64,000 bases of DNA, taken from the NCBI GenBank assembly GCA_035079385.1, contig JAVHKY010000003.1, forward strand, positions 12,379,501 to 12,443,500, written 5' to 3'. This DNA comes from Aspidiotus rigidus. Its lineage: Eukaryota > Arthropoda > Insecta > Hemiptera > Diaspididae. A program made the position numbers and the translations under genes. The stretch's first letter is position 1. Each line of letters starts with the position of its first letter. Below the pieces are notes generated by a model that saw nothing but the letters and a program-made list of their open reading frames with translations, made no database searches and was not told where the DNA came from. Of this stretch, positions 35,634-49,424 are shown piece after piece.

Positions 35634-38600
35634 TTAAAAGGTAAGAGGTTTAGGTTCAAATTTTTTCGCTAGCTTATCCATTAGTTCCGATATACGATCA
35701 TCTGTTTCTCTACGGGATTCTCTTTTTGATTGGTCGCTCCTTTTTGAAACTTCTCGATCATACCTCTCCCTGGTATTTCGTCGGTGGTCTGTACTTGTAC
35801 GAAATTCTTCACGACTGTGATAAGATGGAGATCTCTTCCTTGAATAAGTATAATCAGGAGACCGGCTCGAACTACGAATACGCCTCGTAGATTTCGACTT
35901 ATTTTTCTTCGATAAGTTGTCATTCATACGAGCATAACGTTCACGTGAGGGGCTAGATTTCTGGCCACCATCGTCGTTTGATTCGATTGATCTCCTTCTT
36001 TCGGAATGACGTTTAGAATGACGCATGTTAGGACTGCGACTATAAGAACGATCATGTTTGGATCTATGTTTTCTGGTATCGTATCTGTCTCGTTTAGAAT
36101 GATAAGTTTCACGTTCTGATGTATCATTCTCGATTTCTGATCCAGAGGGCATATTTCTGTGACGAGAAGATTTTAACTTGTTCTTCTTGTGATCTTCGTA
36201 GCGATTACTCTTACGTTGCTCAAAATCGCTCATATCTTCTTCCCTACGAGTGTATTTTCTTTTACTTATTCCGGAAACGTGTCCATGACGCCCATTTTCG
36301 TCGGAGTATTTTGATTCATTGCTCTCTGAGTGATACGAATTGGTATACTTCTTGTTTCGGTCGGATGATACCTTTTCAGACGGTTCTTTCTTCGAAGAAT
36401 ATTTTGTTTTCAAATTTATGGAATCGCAGAAAGGTCGATCATCAGATTTAGTTTTACCTTTCAAATTTTTATATTCATCTTGATCCATTTTGAGTGAGTC
36501 TTCTTTCAGTTTCATTTTTTGCATCGCAGTCGTAATGTCTTCGGACTCATCTAACTTTGAAGAAGCTTGCTTCTTCAAAGTTTCTTGAGTTCTATGATAA
36601 ATTTTCATGCGGAAAGCTGTGTCATCCGTATCTTCCTCACTATCATCATCTCGGGTATCAGTCTTCTCCGTTTTGAGGTCAGGCTCGACTTTTCTCGTGG
36701 TCTTCAAAGTTTCTTGAGTTCTATGATAAATTTTCATGCGGAAAGCTGTGTCATCCGTATCTTCCTCACTATCATCATATCGGGTATCAGTCTTCTCCGT
36801 TTTGAGGTCAGGTTCGACTTTTCTCGTAGTCGTCGAGATGTCATCTGAAAAGGAGAAATTAATTCAAATTGTAAACCAATCCCAGAACCATCTACAAATA
36901 AATTAAGATAATGAAAAAACGGGTACTTTTACTAACAGAAAATACCTCTGACATTTCACCTCCACGGGTGGTAGAATAAAGGGCAGCGGGGGCAACTTGC
37001 CCCCGTCAGACGACAAGAGTGAAAAGATTAAAAGATGCTTGTTTTAGCAGAAGGATGAAATCAAAACTTGAAATCAAAAAGAGAGATCCCCCAGAAAAAT
37101 TCACGCTGCCACCCACGCTCATTCCTAATCCTTGAAACTTAACCCTATTATTTCAACAAGCGACCGATTTAGTCTCAAATATTACACTTGTATAGATCTC
37201 TGAGCATATTAAAATTCTACAAAACCAAACTAAAAATTGTTTCGATACATTTTAAGCAAAAATTCAAATCAAGCCCTTTTTATTTTCAATTTTAGTATTA
37301 GATCAAATGTTAGAAAAGTATTAATTTTACCTTTGTCTTTGGCTGAAGCGGTTTGAGTAGTTTCTCCTAAGTTTCCTGTAATTGGCTTCGAACGATCGTA
37401 AGACGATGGCACAGATGAATTATTGAAATCTTTCTTCGCATTTTCAATATCTTCGCGACATTTGTCGAAAATTTCACTCATTTTGCGATCAATATCAGTT
37501 TTATGGCCCGACCGCGTTTTCGGTAGATATTGCTGGTACCGAGCACCATCATTATTTTTCTTGAATCCTCGATTTGTCGAATTTGTTACGCGCTGTTTGG
37601 GTGTATTTGGTCCAGCACGTAAGCTTAAAATTTCCTCTTTTAAATTCGTCGGTTTGGTCATTGATATTGGTATGCCTGCCCAAGATATTTCTTTTAAAAG
37701 CTTTTCAAAGATTTCTTTCTTTTCTTTCGAGCACTGTGGATCTTGGAGTTGAATTTTGATTTCATCTATCAAAACATCATACATATTGATGGTCTCGAAG
37801 ACATTAACGGTTATTGGCCGATGTTGCTGCATAGAAGAGACAGATACAACACAAAAATATCAATTTTGCACTTCATTTTATAAAAGAGAGTGATTAAGAG
37901 ATAATATACTATTCGTCGTACCATCATATCGATGGAGTCAGCCTTCAAACGAATAACTTCGCTAGCGTATGTACACGCTGTTGGAAGATTATTCGTGAAC
38001 AAATGATACGAGACGAGTTGACTGTAAAGTTGACATTGTCTACTTTTCTCAGGATAAACGTCGAGCAAAGCTTTCAATTTCTCAGAAACATTAATACCCT
38101 CGATTCGATGTTCCAAACGCAGAAGGTCCATGACAGCGCCAAAAATTTTCTTTTCTTCACACAATTTCAAATGCTTCATAGCTTTTTGTGGATCCTAATA
38201 AAATATATTTCAATAAATAAATAACCCTAAAGATAATTAAAAATTTTCTTTATATTGAACCATTACTTTCTTAATGCGTTCATAGTACTGAGCCATAACA
38301 TGGTTCCCATAACCTGACTTAGGTGCTTTCTCTAAAGCTTTATCGAGGTATGCTTTGGCTCTTTTTTCATCCCGAAATGGGATCGGGAAAGTTATGAATC
38401 CTTTGGCGCATCTGAACAACATGTGCGAGCATTCAGGTTTCAATTCAACACTTTGGCTGCAACAAAAACAGAGTTAATAGTGAGTTTGTATACAATAGAT
38501 TTGAATGATATTTCATTCGATTTGAAAATTACTCATAAAATTCCACAGATTTTTCGTTCAGTTTATCAAGGACGATTTTTCGGTCCGGAAACAAAGAATT

Positions 38601-39799
38601 GTTGGTTCTAAGCGCGCGGTAGATACGATTAGCGGTTTCTCGATAGAGTTGAGCGGTAAATACGAGGTAAGAAGGGCACTTCTTTTTCAGACTTGTCGCT
38701 ACCTCTAGAAGTTCGATCTCTTCTCTTTGTGGCACATCAAATGGTCGCTCGACATGTCTGACACGACCTAAGAATTTTCCTTTTAGGAAGTACCATAGAG
38801 ATTCATCCGGATCAATTTCAATAGCTTTTGAAGCGAACTTTAACGCCATTTTAGATCCATTGATTCCGTATTCGCTGAAGAAAACTGCTCGTAAACCATG
38901 GATAGCGGCTTTGTTTTGTTTAGTCATTTCACTTATAGGGGGAATTTCGGCACTTACCTACAACATAGAGAAAGAGTAATAAATTTTTAACAAGTCCATC
39001 AAAGAGGATAAGCAAATTGAATTTACATTATTAAAACCAATTCCAAAACCGACTTGGACGTCGATCGTATTTTTCCCGAGTTGCATGTATCTTTACGGAG
39101 CGTATTCAACGTAACAGTTTAGAACTTATTTATCTACGTTGAATTCCGTCATGACCCGGACTGCTTGAATACGATATCATGAAGAATTTTAAGCACAATT
39201 TTTCACTTTAGCATTTGAAATAATTTTCGGAATGCACTATGTCATTCGTTGCAAACTTCGTGCACGTTTGGCGAGCAATTATCGAATCGAATATTCTTCA
39301 GAGGGATGATACACAACATGAATGAATATCTTACTTCAACAGCCGTCTGCAGATCTTCGCTTCGTAACAATAAGTCTACTTTTGTGGATAGCATTATATG
39401 GAGGAGAGCTTCACGTAAGCCCGATGGAGTTTCATCTTTGTTCGGTTTCTCCAGGCACATTTTTAGACCCTTCTCCAATGTTTTGAGACCATAGTTAATA
39501 CGATTTTCAATCGTATACTCGTAAGCTAATCCTACGTACAACATCAATCTACGAAACAATAATAAATTCGACATTATTATTATACAGTAGTTTTCTTTGT
39601 CAACTTCGAAGGGTGCTGTTGATGCTTACTCTTCAAATTGGAAGTCATCATCATACAGTTTTTCATCCAACTGTTCGTTCAATCTTTGAGTCATTTCGTC
39701 TGGAATGGACTCCAATTCGATTCTTGGTGCCCATACTTCAGGATATTCACATTTCAATAAAGTTCGAATAATTTTTAGTTTAATCTCAATGGAATCCAT
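35634..39799 (-). CDS. TPR-repeat protein with long RS-rich C-terminal tail
   Basis: Seven exons join in frame: 39,799-39,630; 39,548-39,335; 38,957-38,533; 38,456-38,267; 38,194-37,922; 37,826-37,331; 36,844-35,634 (992 residues). Residues ~50-430 are helical with tetratricopeptide-type pairs (LYVGLAYEYTIENRINYGLK; SKMALKFASKAIEIDPDESL; AKAYLDKALEKAP; ACTYASEVIRL), an arrangement reminiscent of IFIT-like TPR proteins. Residues ~430-590 are a charged linker. The last exon (~590-992) is low-complexity, rich in Lys/Asp/Glu, then Arg/Ser (SRSPNMRHSKRHSERRR, RSSSRSPDYTYSRKRSPSYH), as in splicing-associated proteins. A nuclear RNA-related role is inferred from the tail alone. The exon-7 start holds a 43-residue direct duplication. 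No exact family was recognised; TTC14-like proteins are an alternative but I see no S1 domain. Confidence 0.8.
36573..36830 (-). repeat. 129-bp in-frame tandem duplication in the TPR-RS gene
   Basis: 36,573-36,701 and 36,702-36,830 are near-identical (about three differences), each encoding 43 residues from TRKVEPDLKTEKTDTR to YHRTQETLK. Being a multiple of three, it preserves the frame, and its low divergence marks it as recent. Confidence 0.9.
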
Positions 39800-41473
39800 T
39801 TCAAATGCTTAAGGCTTCGGAAACGATTTGACAAATTACACTACTCGTTCCTCGTATTAATCTTACCGAACTTAATGATTTTGAATTTCATCTATTCCGT
39901 TAAAACTTCAGGGAAAACTGCAAAACTCATTGAATTTGGTTCAACTACAAGTTGAGTGCAGAATGAGATAATGCAGCGCCGGCCTGCTTTGTCCTGTTCT
40001 AGTAAAGGTAAAAGGGTAAAACCTTCGTTTACTCGTGCTTCAAAACGACGCGCAAAGGGGACAGAAGGTATCGATGACGATCTACAGAAGAGATACTCTA
40101 TATCTCTTGAAGAAAGTATTCTTCCCTTAATCGTTAGGATGACGATTGTTACGTTTCTATTGATTCGTCGAACTCATACTTTCCAAAATTTCTATCTTCC
40201 GTAATACCATTATTTCTGATTATTAAGGGGATCAGATCACGGATCGTTGATAAAAGAATTAAGAATCGTCATGACTTGGAAGGTCTTCCGGGGAATGGAG
40301 TGATTAAAAATATTGAAGTTTCGTCGAACCAATTCTATAATTTGATTGGTCTGTTTCAAGGGATGGAAGTCTTTTTCATTGGTTGCTCCGATTATTGTTT
40401 TTTGTTTTTGGGTTCTGGTCGTAGCAACTACGGACGAGTCATCACAAGTACACATGGCAACAAGGTAACATCTTGTAGTAATGTAGTAGGGTGAAGAAGT
40501 ACTTGTGTGAACTTGACTTCTGCTGTTTGTGCGCAGTGCGTTTGTAAAGGGATTCGAATTACTGTAAGTTGTTCCTATCACAACGCTGTATTACCTTACA
40601 AAAATTGTTTTGATTAAAGTGAATATTATAATACGAATCATGTTTTCTTGCTACGTTCCTCTTTAATGCAGTCCTAATTACGAATCGCGTTTATTGATAA
40701 TTTTTCAATTTTTATTTTCGAAAGTGCTCGTTTGATCGTTTACCGGAATTCATATTTTTCATTTTCATATTAATTTTCATATTTTTCATTTCATTTTCGT
40801 TTATAATCACAATTTTTTGTTTACATTTATCGTCTCACGGACTGGAATCACCATCACTCGTTCTACCAGAGAATTCTACTCTTCGGATTTAAAATACCTA
40901 TTTGTATGCGAATCGTTTTCGTTTCGAATTCTATAATTTTATTATGGAAAGAAAAAAAATATAATTTTAAAATTTTGTAGAGTCTATAAGTGAGGAGTAA
41001 AATTCTCTTCGATAACGCCGCGATCAATCGGTACGAATTCAAATTTCGTAAAAAGTTTACACCGAAGAGAGAACGGTAAAGGAGAACGAAAGAAATTGTG
41101 CTGATTTGAAGAAGAACAAAAAAATTGGATGATTTTTACAAGTCATGCAGGTAATTGATTTTGTTGATGTGCTTCCGACTTTAGGATACCGGTAAAGAAA
41201 TGGATTGTCAATTGCCGGTTCGCCCTCATTTCAAGGACCCTATTCGAGTTTTTAGATAAGAAAGTCGTGTCCTTATCAGATTCTCGTTCGTGCCCCCTGA
41301 AATGGGATTTCTTGAGGCGACTGGTCAGAAGCTCGAGAGGTCTCCTAAAGGGAATTGACCGTACAAATATTGGCAAGCTTTAACAATTTCTTCTTGACGT
41401 ATTAGAGTGAATTTCTTGTGTAGACTACTTCCCCGTAGAGAATTTTTAGTTTCATCTCTCCTCTTTTTTTCAG
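39800..41473. other. Intergenic region between divergent genes
   Basis: 5' flank of the TPR-RS gene (-) and of the MBD gene (+). The frames in it show no known domain. A pyrimidine tract ending in CAG at 41,461-41,473 looks like the acceptor of a 5'-UTR intron for the MBD gene, so a non-coding first exon may lie in here. Confidence 0.5.
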
Positions 41474-41601
41474 GAGCGATCGTCGGGTGAAAAGAAAAAC
41501 CATACTCGCGACTGTTGGTGGTTATGTGACATCGAAGTGAGCAGTAATGTTGACCACCTTCAAAACCCGGAAACATTTTCGCGTAACAGCAACACCAAAG
41601 A

Positions 41602-42431
41602 ATGGGCAGCACGTCTGAAACATATGAAAATGGGACAAACGTAGTAGTTTACGTTGCTAATGAAAATGCTCACATTCGGTCACAGCAACAACAACACCAT
41701 TATCATTCGCACGGTATTGTTTCGGCTCATTTGCGTACGACAAACGACAATGAGGACGTGTATAACGTGTGTCCAGAATATGGACCATCCGCCATAAAGG
41801 TGACGAATTACGAAACCGATACAGTCGTCGCCGAAGAAAATTCAACGTCGTTCGATATCAGCCATCAAAATGATAGTAACAGTTGTGCGATTAATGGCGA
41901 TAGTATGTGCGACGATACAAGCTTCGCTTCGTACAATGGCGACGAAAGCGATAAACTTTTAATTAATAATAATTCTTCTTGTTTCGCCGGTAACGGGCCG
42001 AACGTTGAGCCAGTACCGGTATTGGCACCGGTCGTGCCCTTCGTCAGTGAAAAATTGAGCGAGTCAACCGCCGCGACCGCGAATTTTGCCGCGATCTCCG
42101 AAACACCTTACGCGCGTAGCGAGTCCGCACGATCGGTCGATTCGGTCACATCTGCTTGCAGTAGTTTAAGTTCGTCTAGTGCCGGTGGTAATTCGAAAGT
42201 TGTGCCTTTGAGCGAAAATTTCGCCGCGAATGTGAGTGCGAATACGAACGCAAACTGTGCGACCGGCGGTGGTAATTTTAATTCGAATCAAGGTAACGTT
42301 ACCTTCCCCTCGTACAGAGTGGTACCAGCGTCTAACAAGGAAAGCGATTCGGCCTCCTTCCAGAAACCAAACGTTTCAGTGCCTTACGGTTGGAAACGTT
42401 TGTTGAGCAACGGTTCCATTATCTATATAAG
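41602..42431 (+). CDS. First coding exon of an MBD5/6 (six-banded)-like gene, partial
   Basis: The ATG at 41,602 opens 276 codons that end at a consensus donor (ATATAAG|GTGAGC, exon end 42,431). The exon is Asn/Ser/Ala-rich and low-complexity, with a QQQQHH run, and seems disordered. Only its last ~20 residues are recognisable: VPYGWKRLLSNGSIIYI plus two bases AG that would complete a Ser with most continuations. This is the start of the methyl-CpG-binding-type domain of the MBD5/MBD6/Drosophila six-banded subfamily, where the sequence continues PSG. These proteins associate with the PR-DUB Polycomb deubiquitinase. The rest of the MBD was not found downstream, so the gene probably continues across a very long intron. 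The exon itself probably begins at 41,474. Confidence 0.65.
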
Positions 42432-45400
42432 GTGAGCTAATTTGTATAATCATTTCATTAAGACTGATATTGACTGTATGAACGATGGGATCGAGCTATC
42501 CTCCGCGACTGAAGCTATAAACACCGAGTGAAATCGAGGCGAGTGTGAACCTGAAGCTGGGACTGAATTTCAAAGGAGTGGTCTTTCTCCTAATATCGGA
42601 CATAATAAGGAAGTCGTGTACAGCTGTGAACTAGCCTAAAATTTGGATGTCCTCAGAACGATGATTCAAAATGTCTCACCGACATCATTTGATTTCTATA
42701 GAGACCTGAACCTTGATAGAGAGGTCCTGGAGACTCGTTTTCCTCTCATAAACATGTGATATAGGGGCATCATTCCTTTCTACGAGTTCTCGGAGTAGCT
42801 ACAAGACTATACGATCTGTAAAGACGCAATTTTTTTGGGAGACACTTTCAAGCTCTGGATGTCAGAAGATCGGCTGCACAGTGAGAACCGTCGAGTTGAC
42901 CTGAAATTATCGCTTTATTCGTAGGGACTGGTCTGTCAGTGAAGAGCTTCTTAGAAGCAAAATAAATTCTTTGCTGTCAATAAGGTAGGGTGAGGGGTTG
43001 TTTGTGCTAATATTTCATTGTACGAAAGAATAAGTGAGAGTGTTATACGAATAGACAGTTTCAGAGTTGACTAACGGAGAGGAAAGAACCTATTTTAAGA
43101 GATTTATGTTTCAGGAAGATGTGAACCGACGTATGCGACGTTAACAGAATGTCTCGTCATCATGGGATTTTGACTGGAGAGTAGAGGGGAAGCTAAATAG
43201 TTTGAATGTGGAAATTCTTTCAAGCTTCTCTCCTGACGTATACGCAGCATGTAAGTGAGGAGGAAGAGGAGTAGTGGATTTATTGCTTTGAAAAATTTTT
43301 CACCGGTAACCAGTTTTAGGATTAGTAAGCAGTAGATTTATTAAAATTTTTGTCGTCCATCATTCGTATGCAATTTCTCTCCGTCCCTCTTTACCTCACT
43401 TCGGAAAATTCGGTCTCATCATAAGGCAAATGTGGAAAAATTTCTACCAAACCATTGCGATGTTAGTTAGAAAAAAGTAGACTGTTTCTTAAACAATTAG
43501 TAGGAAGATTGATGACGAAAATTTGCTGAATCCACCTTGATTCTGAACTTCATATCATTTCCCTTTACGAAAAGTTCTCGTACTCACCAAGGTATCGAGA
43601 AAGTTTTGAGTTTATCATTCTAATATTCAACCTAGAGATGTTCCTATTGAAATCTTGCGTTCGTATTTGAAGTGAAAAACATTCACGAATTCTGCAAACA
43701 TCGGTTTTAAGACCAGCTATTGAGCCAAGAAGTATTGACAAAAAGTAGCAGCTGTTCAACATGTACTGGTATTGCGTACAACATGAATATGTACTAAAAT
43801 AATTTCATAATTTAGTGGCGACTTTAATCTAAATTTCATCCCTTCGGAATGTACGCAAAATCTTAGTATCCTTCTCGACGTGTGGAAAGACGATGTCGAG
43901 TTGACTAATTTTCGTGGAAAGCGTAAGAACCTAATTTCATTGATGTAGAATCACTCATTGGGTGCATGAAGTGAAAACGTATGCGCCAGTAGTGCGCCTT
44001 CTTTTTTCCCTTTCCATATTTTGCGTAATTGCGTACGCGAATAATTTTCTGATCTTAGAACGCGAAAAATTTCAACAGTAAACACTATAAATACGTTATT
44101 CCAGCTGTTCATTGCACATAATTCCCCGTCATAGTTGAGCAATAAATGACTGTGTTCTACTTATACATTTTCGATGTAATGGTTCCTAAACCTATCGAAA
44201 TGACGCAAATTCATGCGTACTTCCAAAGGTCCGAGAGTCAATTTTATAATTCGAATCATTCATTATTTAACGATGGTTTCTTCGTGGTTACCCGTTCTTT
44301 GAATAGTCTCATCGAGATTGTCAAGAACTCGAGTCCGTAATAAGTATGCACCAGCCTACTTACAATATTCCTCGAAGGGGTAAGATGAGGCACGAATCAA
44401 AACGATTCACCGACTGTGCAAAATTATAAATGCGATGACTTGATTTAAGCGTGTTTAACTTAGTTTCTAAAGAAGTCAATGGCCCATTTATCTCCCTCTT
44501 ACGGTTCTACAAAGTTCCCTTCAATGCTCCTGAAAGAAAAGTGCTCCAAAATTTACGAATCTGGTGTGGTTGACTCTCTTACTTCTACAACTAGAAGATA
44601 ACCCATCACCCTCTCTCTTTAGGATATGAATTGAGGACGCTGTCCGGCTTTCACATGGAATTTCGGTGACCTTTTCATAGACGAAAAGAAGCATTGAGAC
44701 ATTAAAACTAATTAGTCATCAGCTTTCAAAATTATTTTCCAAAAAAATTCATTTTTTTTCGTTTTAAAAATACTTCGCCTAGTTTATTTTCGCTTTAGAA
44801 CCTGCAGATTGAACTCAAGATGGAGGCGAAATTAAGAGAGGAAGAGAGGATGATATAATAGAGCTGAGAAAGGCCTTGTACCTGTTCGTAAGGCGTAATC
44901 AACGTGATATAGTCCATTTCAGTGTCTCAATGTTCTGTATCTTGTCGTTGTTCTTGTAAACGGTGTTTTCATTATTTAATTTTTGGCATTCAATGTTCCT
45001 TCTTATTGTCTCATATAATTTTATCGTGCAATTAAATTTCGTTATTACTCTTTTTCTGATTTATGTGGTATTTTTCTCTCTTCTTATACGTTGAGTGAAT
45101 TATTTTCTGCGTAAAATTTAATTTTCGTCACTTTCTTGTACGTCGGGGCTCATGGTGTTTTCGGAAAAAAAAAAAAAAACTTAGAAATGTATGAGAAAGT
45201 CGGTAAAGATCACCCTATTAAAAATTGACCACATTTTGAAAGAATACACTTTGTCTTCCGATATCGTTGAAAGATTCAACATTATCCGTAAAATTGGACA
45301 AGGAGAGCCGAGAAAGGGAATCAGATTTCAACGCTTCTACCACTTTGATTTTGATTTCCGTATTTTCGGCCGATCTCAGTCGTACGAGCGATGTCCAATT

Positions 45401-48339
45401 CGGTCAAACCCGCTAGAATCGCCGGGTGATAGTAAGTGGCACAATTTCAAATTTGCATCCGTCGCCTCGTTCGCGGATAGATTCGACGAAAATAAAATCC
45501 GTCGAGCTTTTCTGATCGCATTTTTATACACTGGTGTGTAGCGTTTATAAACTCTCGTGCAACCCGTCAAATGAAAATACCGCACGCGTTAACACCCGAG
45601 AGAATTTATACTGAAAGGTGTGCCAGTATCGCCTGCCAAATTTTTCGTCTATCGAAAACTAATTTGAATATACGACTGCAAAACCCTCGGTATCGTTCCG
45701 CGAACGTATTCGTGTATTTTATGAGTAATAGCTGGAAAAGTGAAGCGACGATGTGGGTGAAGGGGAGAGGGGGCCAAGGAAAGTTATAGCGTTACTCGAG
45801 TTCCGCACAATTCGAACAAGATAAACGCGAATCGTTATTTTCACATCTTCGCCTCCGAAGCAGTGGTTTTGTTTACTGTATATACGAAAGTAAATTATTC
45901 TCTTCCAAAAATAATACATCGATACGAAACTTACGTGACGTAGAGGTGATTTGTTGAACCCCGTCGAAAAACCTTCCGTACGAGTAATCGATAATGTTAT
46001 ATTTTATATACACCTCTCGAAACCGTTGCCTGTCGATAATATGTTTATTTCGAGCATTATATTTTGTGTAATAGGAAATAAGGGTTAGGTTTCTTTCCGT
46101 ATGGTCAGACAAAAGCGGCTGGAAATGTTTTGTTTCGAGAATTATTATCACCTGCTACGTGCGTACCAGAAGAATCGAGTAAATAAGAAATTAGGCGTCC
46201 GCACGGTATAATTGAGCACGCAAAGAACAGGAAAAAAACCTTGTGGTAATTTAGTTTCTATGAATTTTTCGGATACCTACTCGTTGTTACTCAATGGAAG
46301 TTCTGATAGTATAGTTATTGCCTTCTTTCTTCATATTTTATTAATATTCACGAGAGGGGTGTTCACTCACGTGCTCGTATTCGTGTCGTCGAACAAAACA
46401 AATAACCGTCGGTTATTTTATAATTAATATCTTTATTTCTTCAAAACAAAGTTTTCTGCCGTATTCCTGTGATGTTGCGGCTGTATCGGAAATCAAAGTA
46501 GAGAACAGGTAGAGTTAAGAAAAATCTGCCCATATCTTCAGCTGAGCAACTAATAACAATATGGTAATAAATTTACTGTCCACGGACTGTTACAAAGTGT
46601 TCGACCCTTGACTTCATTGATGATTAATTAATCTCTTACCTATGAAGAAACCGAATCTCGATGGAATAAGACATCACATAAGAGTAAAAGATGCTGTGAG
46701 ACCGAGCCTTTCCTATTTAGTCTATGAGTTTGAAAAAACAGACATTAGAATATATTGAGAGAAATTTAAGAAAACGAATCTCTTTATTTCTGCTCGTATC
46801 CTCGATATTTCGGGTTATCCCTCGAAGGCGGGATAAAAAGTTCGACATTTTCAACTTCTCCTTGTCTGAGTCACTCTAGAACCGTATGAAATAGTGTTTC
46901 ATGAAATTTTTATTACTATTTTTAGAACAAGTAGAAAAAGTCGATGTCTTATTAATTTTCACTCCATTCTACAATCCATTATTCGTCTCTTTGTCTACAC
47001 TAAATACGTGACTAATGAAGCTATGTGTAAAAAAAGATTGTCAATACAGTCAGTGTTTGTGAGTTCTTCTTTACTGTGTAACGCTTGACTGCTTAGTATG
47101 TTTTCTGCTTATTTGGATATGAATGTTGGACCTACCGCTCTGTCGTCTTCTTCAGCACGAAAAAACTTCGATTGCTATATTAGTGTTTACAATTGAATAT
47201 GAACGTCTACTTGACAGAGCGGAGAGTGGTGGTGTATTTCTGCAATCCAAGCTAAGGAAGCCTGATCAAGTCCAGACCAACGTCCAACGTGGACCTGGAA
47301 ATTCTCTGCCATTAGTTATGCAGTCGCACGTCGAGGTGACTCGCGGCGGCTGGCCTACCTCCAACTTCCGTAGTACGACACGGGCACACACAACGCATCA
47401 AGGTTACATAGCCAAACATTGGATTAGATTACTAGAAGAAGATGATAACTCAAAAATATGATCTCATCATTATCTGTTTACCTCTTTTCTTACAAAATTT
47501 TCACGGACGTCTTTGATATACATTTCGATCGAAAACTCACCCGGACCCTCAGGCCAAAATTCTCCCAGCTAAATGCCCACGCGCCTCAAATATATTGAAA
47601 TCGATCTCACATTCCTAAATTCTTTTACATCTCTACAAAAGCCTTGGAGCCCGGATTTATAACCCAGAAAATAAATTGGTCCTTTTTTTGCTGGATACCG
47701 TCCAAACCTCCGCCCTCAGGCTGCCTTAGGAGCCTATGAAACGAGTATCAAATTCAGTTTAGAGTCTCATTCTAATCTGAATTTTCCTACGTGCCATCTT
47801 CAACTCCACCAACAACAACCTCTCTTTGGTCCCATACCCGACTACAATTCGAACATCCTCTCTGTAAACCTCTTGCAGCTAACTTATGTCCTCTCCACCC
47901 TGCGCTTTCACCCAACCTGAACCCGAAATATCACATCGTTATAGATCATAGATCCTACCGTGAGATTGCTCTGAACAGGGGGTTTTAACTGATGTCCTTA
48001 AAGTGGATTCTATCAGGGTGAGGACGGTTGTGACATAGTCTATTATTTGTGTCTCTTGGCCTGGAACTCGCCTAACAATAGTCTCTCGTAAGACAAAGAC
48101 AATGATGTGACCTAGTGTGTCTTACCGCCGCAAAGAGGATGCACAGAAGCGATCGAGTTTATTTATGCACTGTTTGAGCCCCCGCACCGAGTAAACGCTT
48201 AAATAAATAGATTATCCCATTTCAAGTAAAGTAGTCACATCTTATCGAAATGAATACTGAAATAGTAGCGGGAGGATGATTTGCTCCTAAGTGGTCGGTA
48301 CTCTTATGTCGTTAGAGTGACTCCCAGTAGGTGGTCACA
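42432..48339. other. No exon recognised; probably intron of the MBD gene
   Basis: I searched for the continuation of the MBD (a PSG then a CxCGLEC-type block) and found none. Several frames of 60-116 codons exist (for example 45,191-45,541 and 47,123-47,461) but have no recognisable motif or coherent splice partners. Confidence 0.4.
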
Positions 48340-49240
48340 GTTGGGTGCAGTGCAGTGATGATATTGATGGCAGTTCATTACATCTTAGTTTACGCAGTAG
48401 TCAGAGTGTAATCTGTAGACTTTGTGTCGAATACTCTCATGTCGCTTGCTTCCCAATGCCTAGTGGTATCAGAGTGCAGGGTGTGGTGACGGGTGAACAC
48501 AATTGTATCATTAGTGTTTTAGATAATCTATTTCTTGAGGTGCCTTCTTTGTTACTTGTTCCTTCCATTGGGTGCCCAGTTTTTGCTCTGCTTGCTAGTA
48601 AAAAAACTTCCTAGCCAGAGCAGTGCACTATAGCTTGCCGATTTTCTCATTCGGGGTAGTTGGAGATCGGGATTTGGTTGGTCGTTGTCAATATACATCG
48701 TGTTCTTGATGCAAAAGTTGGAGTTCTCGATCTTCCAAAACTTTAACGTGACTGATTGCGTGTCAGTTGGATGGTGCTCGTCGAGAGTTGACCAGTCGAG
48801 AGGCCCGTCCATTGACGAAGCGGAGGTATTGCGTCACGACTTGTTTAGCTGTTTCAGTGTGGTCCTTGGCAGCCGTGGTCGCTGATGGCCAGCAGAGTCC
48901 ACAAGGTTGGTGTGATTCTTAAACGTAGACGATTCTTCGCTGATGGGTAGAGTTCTTGTGTCCACTTCTTGGGCTCAATATTTTTCCACAACGTGTCCTG
49001 TCCTATTCATTAAAGGTTACAGTTTCCATAGTTTTGCCGCCTCACAAAAGCTTATGCTTCTGTCTTCAAATATCAGTCCTAAATCCTCGTCTTTCTCGAT
49101 CGGTGAAAAAAGATCCTAGTATTGTATTGGTATTTCTTTTTCCAACAGCAATTCCACCGATCGCTCGACGATCTTGTGCCGTAGAGCAGGTTCCCTGCGT
49201 TCTTCGTTCAACTTCGTTAAGGAAGTCGTGATCCTGCAAC
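48340..49240. repeat. GC-richer unexplained segment ending in a dispersed-repeat tail
   Basis: Moderately open on both strands (frames at 48,345-48,614 + and 48,552-48,812 -) but with no domain I recognise. Its right end at about 49,186-49,232 contains GGTTCCCTGCGTTC, then AACTTCGTTAAGGAAG, the same tail as at 17,083-17,120. The segment may therefore be a decayed mobile element. Confidence 0.4.
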
Positions 49241-49390
49241 AATGAACTCCTGCGCCAATAACTGTCTTAAGTCAATCTGACCCCTTATCAGGGAATTAGT
49301 GGGCTAGGCCGTCCTAAACTGTGACGGTCATTGGTATAATTTGGGTCTTTATTATTCATTTATTTATTATTATTATTACTATGATTATAA

Positions 49391-49424
49391 TTTTTTTTTT
49401 TTTTTTTTTTTTTTTGGGGGGGGG
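49391..49424. repeat. T25-G9 homopolymer tract
   Basis: Twenty-five Ts followed by nine Gs, preceded by TTATTA microsatellite-like sequence. It could be the reverse of an old poly(A) tail, or an assembly-sensitive homopolymer. Nothing coding surrounds it. Confidence 0.8.

Noticed and set aside
39095..39145. Short inverted repeat (TTCAACGTA / TACGTTGAA) in an intron of the TPR-RS gene
   Set aside because: Nine-base arms are within chance expectation for AT-rich DNA.
48458..48500. Possible MBD continuation exon (CCTAGTGG encodes PSG)
   Set aside because: There is no AG acceptor directly before it, and the following residues do not match the MBD5/6 pattern.
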